Part shown: positions 60,106 through 64,000 of the stretch, in pieces
Layout of the letters: each line of letters opens with the position of its first letter
Position numbering within the stretch: the stretch's first letter is position 1
Source of the DNA: CAMDHY01 sp046156265
GTDB taxonomy: Bacteria > Pseudomonadota > Alphaproteobacteria > Rhizobiales > Segnochrobactraceae
Assembly (NCBI RefSeq): GCF_046156265.1
Contig: NZ_JAWDIR010000046.1
Span: forward strand, 124,001-188,000
Direction: 5' to 3'
Length of the DNA: 64,000 bases
The notes under the pieces: generated by a model
The model's database searches: none
Seen by the model: only the letters and a program-made list of their open reading frames with translations
Told to the model about the DNA's origin: nothing
Made by a program: the position numbers and the translations under genes

Positions 60106-61227
60106 ATGAAGCGACCCGGCCTCGGCCTCATCGGCACCGGCTTCATGGGCAAGTGCCACGCGCTCGCCTACGGCACCGTGGGCGCCACCTTCGAGGGCCT
60201 GCCGCGGCCGCGGCTCGCCGTCCTCTGCGACGTCGAGGCCGGCCACGCCGCCGCCACGGCGGCTGCCTGGGGCTTCGAGCGCTCGTCGACCGACTGGCGC
60301 GCCGTCGTCGCCGATCCCGACGTCGACATCGTCTCGATCACCACGCCGAACGCCGTCCACGCCGAGATGGCGATCGCGGCGCTCGAAGCCGGCAAGCACG
60401 TCCACTGCGAGAAGCCGATGGCGGTGAGCCTCGAGGACGCCGAGCGCATGGCTGCCGCTGCCGCCACCGCCGCCGGCCTCACCCGCCTCGGCTACAACTA
60501 TACGGCCAACCCGGCGCTCTCCCACGCCGCCCGCCTCGTCGCCGATGGCACCCTCGGTCGCCTCGTCCATGTCCGCGCCCTCTATGACGAGGACTACATG
60601 GCCGACCCGGAGCTGCCGTGGTCGTGGCGCTGCCGGCGCAGCGAGGCGGGGCTCGGTGCCCTCGGCGACATCGGCTGCCACGCCGTCGCCATCCTGACGA
60701 TGCTCGCGGGCCCCATCGACGCCGTCGTCGCCGACATGGCGACGGCGCACCCGACCCGGCCGATCGCTGGCAAGCCGGGCGAGCGCGGCGTCGCCGACAA
60801 TGACGACGTCGCGAGTGCGCTCCTGCGCTTCGCCTCCGGCGCCACCGGCGTGCTCACCACCAGCCGCGCCGCCCATGGCACCAAGAACGCCATCCGCATC
60901 GAGCTGCACGGCACCCGCGGCACGCTCCGCTTCGACCAGGAGCGGATGAACGAGCTGTCGCTGTTCCTCGCCGAGGGCGACGAGGCGACGCGCGGCTTCC
61001 GCACCATCCTCACCGCCCCGGTTCACCCGCCCTATGGCCGCTTCTGCCCGGCGCCCGGCCACGGCCTCGGCTTCAACGACCTGAAGGTGATCGAGTTGGC
61101 CGACTTCCTCGCCGCCATCGCCGGCACCCGCGCCCCCGCCTTCGACTTCGCCGAAGGGCTGAAGGTCGAACGGGTCATCCACGCCGTCGCCCGCTCGGCC
61201 GACAGCGGCGCCTGGGTGACGATCTGA
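60106..61227 (+). CDS. Gfo/Idh/MocA-family NAD(P)-dependent oxidoreductase
   Basis: A 373-residue cytosolic dehydrogenase. NAD loop LIGTGFMGKCH (8-18), cofactor/catalytic EKP with Lys103 (HCEKPMAVS), and the substrate-site GDIGCH with Asp188 and His192. Members oxidise inositols, sugars or sugar acids. Placement after an RpiR-linked polyol transporter suggests it acts on the imported compound. A terminator lies between it and the ATPase gene, so it may have its own promoter or depend on read-through. Confidence 0.92.
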   Translation: MKRPGLGLIGTGFMGKCHALAYGTVGATFEGLPRPRLAVLCDVEAGHAAATAAAWGFERSSTDWRAVVADPDVDIVSITTPNAVHAEMAIAALEAGKHVHCEKPMAVSLEDAERMAAAAATAAGLTRLGYNYTANPALSHAARLVADGTLGRLVHVRALYDEDYMADPELPWSWRCRRSEAGLGALGDIGCHAVAILTMLAGPIDAVVADMATAHPTRPIAGKPGERGVADNDDVASALLRFASGATGVLTTSRAAHGTKNAIRIELHGTRGTLRFDQERMNELSLFLAEGDEATRGFRTILTAPVHPPYGRFCPAPGHGLGFNDLKVIELADFLAAIAGTRAPAFDFAEGLKVERVIHAVARSADSGAWVTI

Positions 61228-61343
61228 GGCACGCCCAGCACCGTCGATCCCGGCCCGCGTTCCCGCCCTTGGCCGCCGCACCGGCGGCGCGCTAGTCTCG
61301 CGCCCGCTCTCCCGCGGCGGGAGGGGCGGACAGGGAGCCCGGC

Positions 61344-62951
<1,608 letters not shown>

Positions 62952-62980
62952 CCGCGGCGACAGGCTCCGGAGACCACCCA

Positions 62981-64000
62981 TGCACGCCCTGATCGTCGGC
63001 GCCGGCATCGTCGGCCTGTCGACCGCCCTGCAGCTTACCGAGCGCGGCTGGACCGTCACCGTTCTCGACCGCGGGGCGATCCCCAACCCGACCGCCTCCT
63101 CCTTCGACCACCACCGGCTGATCCGCCACCACTATCCCGACCGCCCGGTCTATGCCCGCCGCATCCCGGAGGCGTTTTCCGCCTGGGAGCGGCTGTGGGG
63201 CGTCCTCGGCGAGCGCCACTATGTCGAGACCGGCGTCTTCGCGCTGTCGCGCGCGGACGGTGACTGGACCGACCGCTGCCGGCCGATGATGGAGGAGCTG
63301 GCCGTCGCGCACGAGATCCTCGATCCCGTGGTGATCTCGGCGCGGCTGCCCTTCGTCAACGCCGCCGGCGTCCGCTACGCCCTCTTCACGCCCGAGGGCG
63401 GCGCGCTGATGGCCGAGGCGATCCTCGACGGGCTGGTCCGCTTGCTCACCGCGCGCGGCGCCGAGCTGCGGCCCGACACGCCCGTCGCCGCCATCGACGG
63501 GGAGGGCGGGGCGGTCGTCACCGCCGCCGGCGAACGCCTCGCCGCCGACCGCGTCATCGTCGCCGCCGGCGTCGGCGCGGCCAGGCTCGCCTTTCCGGGC
63601 AAGCCCGAGCTCGTGCCCTACCGCACCACCGTCCTCTATGCCGACCCGCCGGAAGACCTCGCCTCGTTCTGGGAGGGCGCGCCGTCGTGGGTCGACCTCG
63701 GCACCGACGAGGAGCTGTGGGGCATGCCTCCGGTCGCCGGGCTGTCGCTCAAGCTCGGCGCCGGCGAGCGCTCGCGGGGGGGCGACCCCGACCACGAGCG
63801 CGGCACCTTGCCGGCCGACGTCTCCGGCGTGCGCGCCGCCTATGGCGGCCGCTTCCACGGCATCGAGCGCTTCACCGTGCGCTCCGCCCCGACCAACTTC
63901 TGGACGATGGCGCCGGAGGAGCGCTTCGTGCTCCTGCGCGACGGCCGCGCCGTGTTCGTCAGCGCCTGCTCCGGCCACGGCTTCAAGTTCGGCGCGCTCA
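62981..64000 (+). CDS. FAD-dependent oxidoreductase, DAO/sarcosine-oxidase-like (3' end outside window)
   Basis: The 340 visible residues open with the FAD dinucleotide loop LIVGAGIVGLSTALQLTERG and continue as a DAO-family protein (SFDHHRLIRHHYPD, ADRVIVAAGVGAARLAFPGK). The last visible stretch CSGHGFKFG matches the sarcosine/N-methyltryptophan oxidase group. The covalent-flavin Cys of monomeric sarcosine oxidase is missing: the matching region reads VRSAPTNFWTMAPEERF, so FAD is probably not covalently held there. ATG 62981 lies 29 bases after the carboxyltransferase stop, likely the same transcript. It should oxidise a secondary amine or N-methyl amino acid. Confidence 0.88.

Overview
The window is a very GC-rich chromosome segment (strong G/C at third codon positions throughout) from an alphaproteobacterium, most likely a methylotrophic or C1-oxidising member of the Hyphomicrobiales. 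The pointers are a lanthanide-type XoxF methanol dehydrogenase with its alphaproteobacterial accessory genes, an RpiR-controlled sugar/polyol ABC operon of rhizobial type, a BMP-family transporter, and ECF42/YCII genes. No rRNA, tRNA, CRISPR array, insertion sequence or integrase was seen. Assignment to a family or genus cannot be made from this window.

Layout. 1-2.8 kb: a two-component system (histidine kinase cut by the window edge, plus an OmpR-type regulator) and two small exported proteins. 2.9-4.7 kb: folP-folB-folK, overlapping folate genes. 4.8-11.1 kb: a quinoprotein module made of a SoxYZ-like carrier, a metallo-beta-lactamase-fold hydrolase, XoxF, a four-Cys cytochrome c, XoxJ and a CXXCW-motif protein. 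Together they would oxidise methanol or a similar alcohol in the periplasm, pass electrons to cytochrome c and support the enzyme. A strong intrinsic terminator splits xoxF from the cytochrome gene. 11.1-17.1 kb: purB, an AT-rich membrane-protein gene, an ECF42 sigma/YCII/SRPBCC group, and two exported proteins. 17.3-26.7 kb: GntP permease, GH1 glucosidase, SDR-DoxX fusion, DUF2269 protein, spermidine-synthase-like protein, cytochrome P450, an unknown, and an iron-type alcohol dehydrogenase. 26.8-34.2 kb: two VOC proteins, two chemoreceptors (one cytosolic, one membrane), a DUF4126 protein, a flavin disulfide oxidoreductase and a small unknown.

34.4-39.3 kb is an export operon: HlyD-type adaptor, RbbA-like double ABC-ATPase fused to a permease, and a second permease. 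39.4-43.5 kb holds two medium-chain dehydrogenases flanking a TPC-type heavy-metal P-type ATPase. 43.6-48.5 kb is a tightly coupled five-gene minus-strand cassette of envelope proteins: glycine-zipper lipoprotein, four-TM coiled-coil protein, exported protein of unknown fold, OmpA-domain protein and ClpP-like lipoprotein. I recognise no named system with this composition, and it is the best candidate here for an undescribed one.

48.7-55.6 kb: a LysR regulator and a 2-oxoglutarate/Fe(II)-type oxygenase are divergent from a complete BMP-family ABC importer, probably for nucleosides or a related heterocycle. 55.7-61.2 kb: an RpiR regulator is divergent from a sugar/polyol ABC operon ending in a Gfo/Idh/MocA dehydrogenase. 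The shared intergenic region carries a TGGAA-N6-TTCCA palindrome of the type known for IolR. 61.3-64 kb: a methylcrotonyl-CoA-carboxylase-type carboxyltransferase and a DAO-family FAD oxidoreductase cut by the window edge. Three copies of a roughly 150-bp palindromic repeat lie at 20.2, 22.2 and 57.8 kb; the last is inside the sugar/polyol transport operon.
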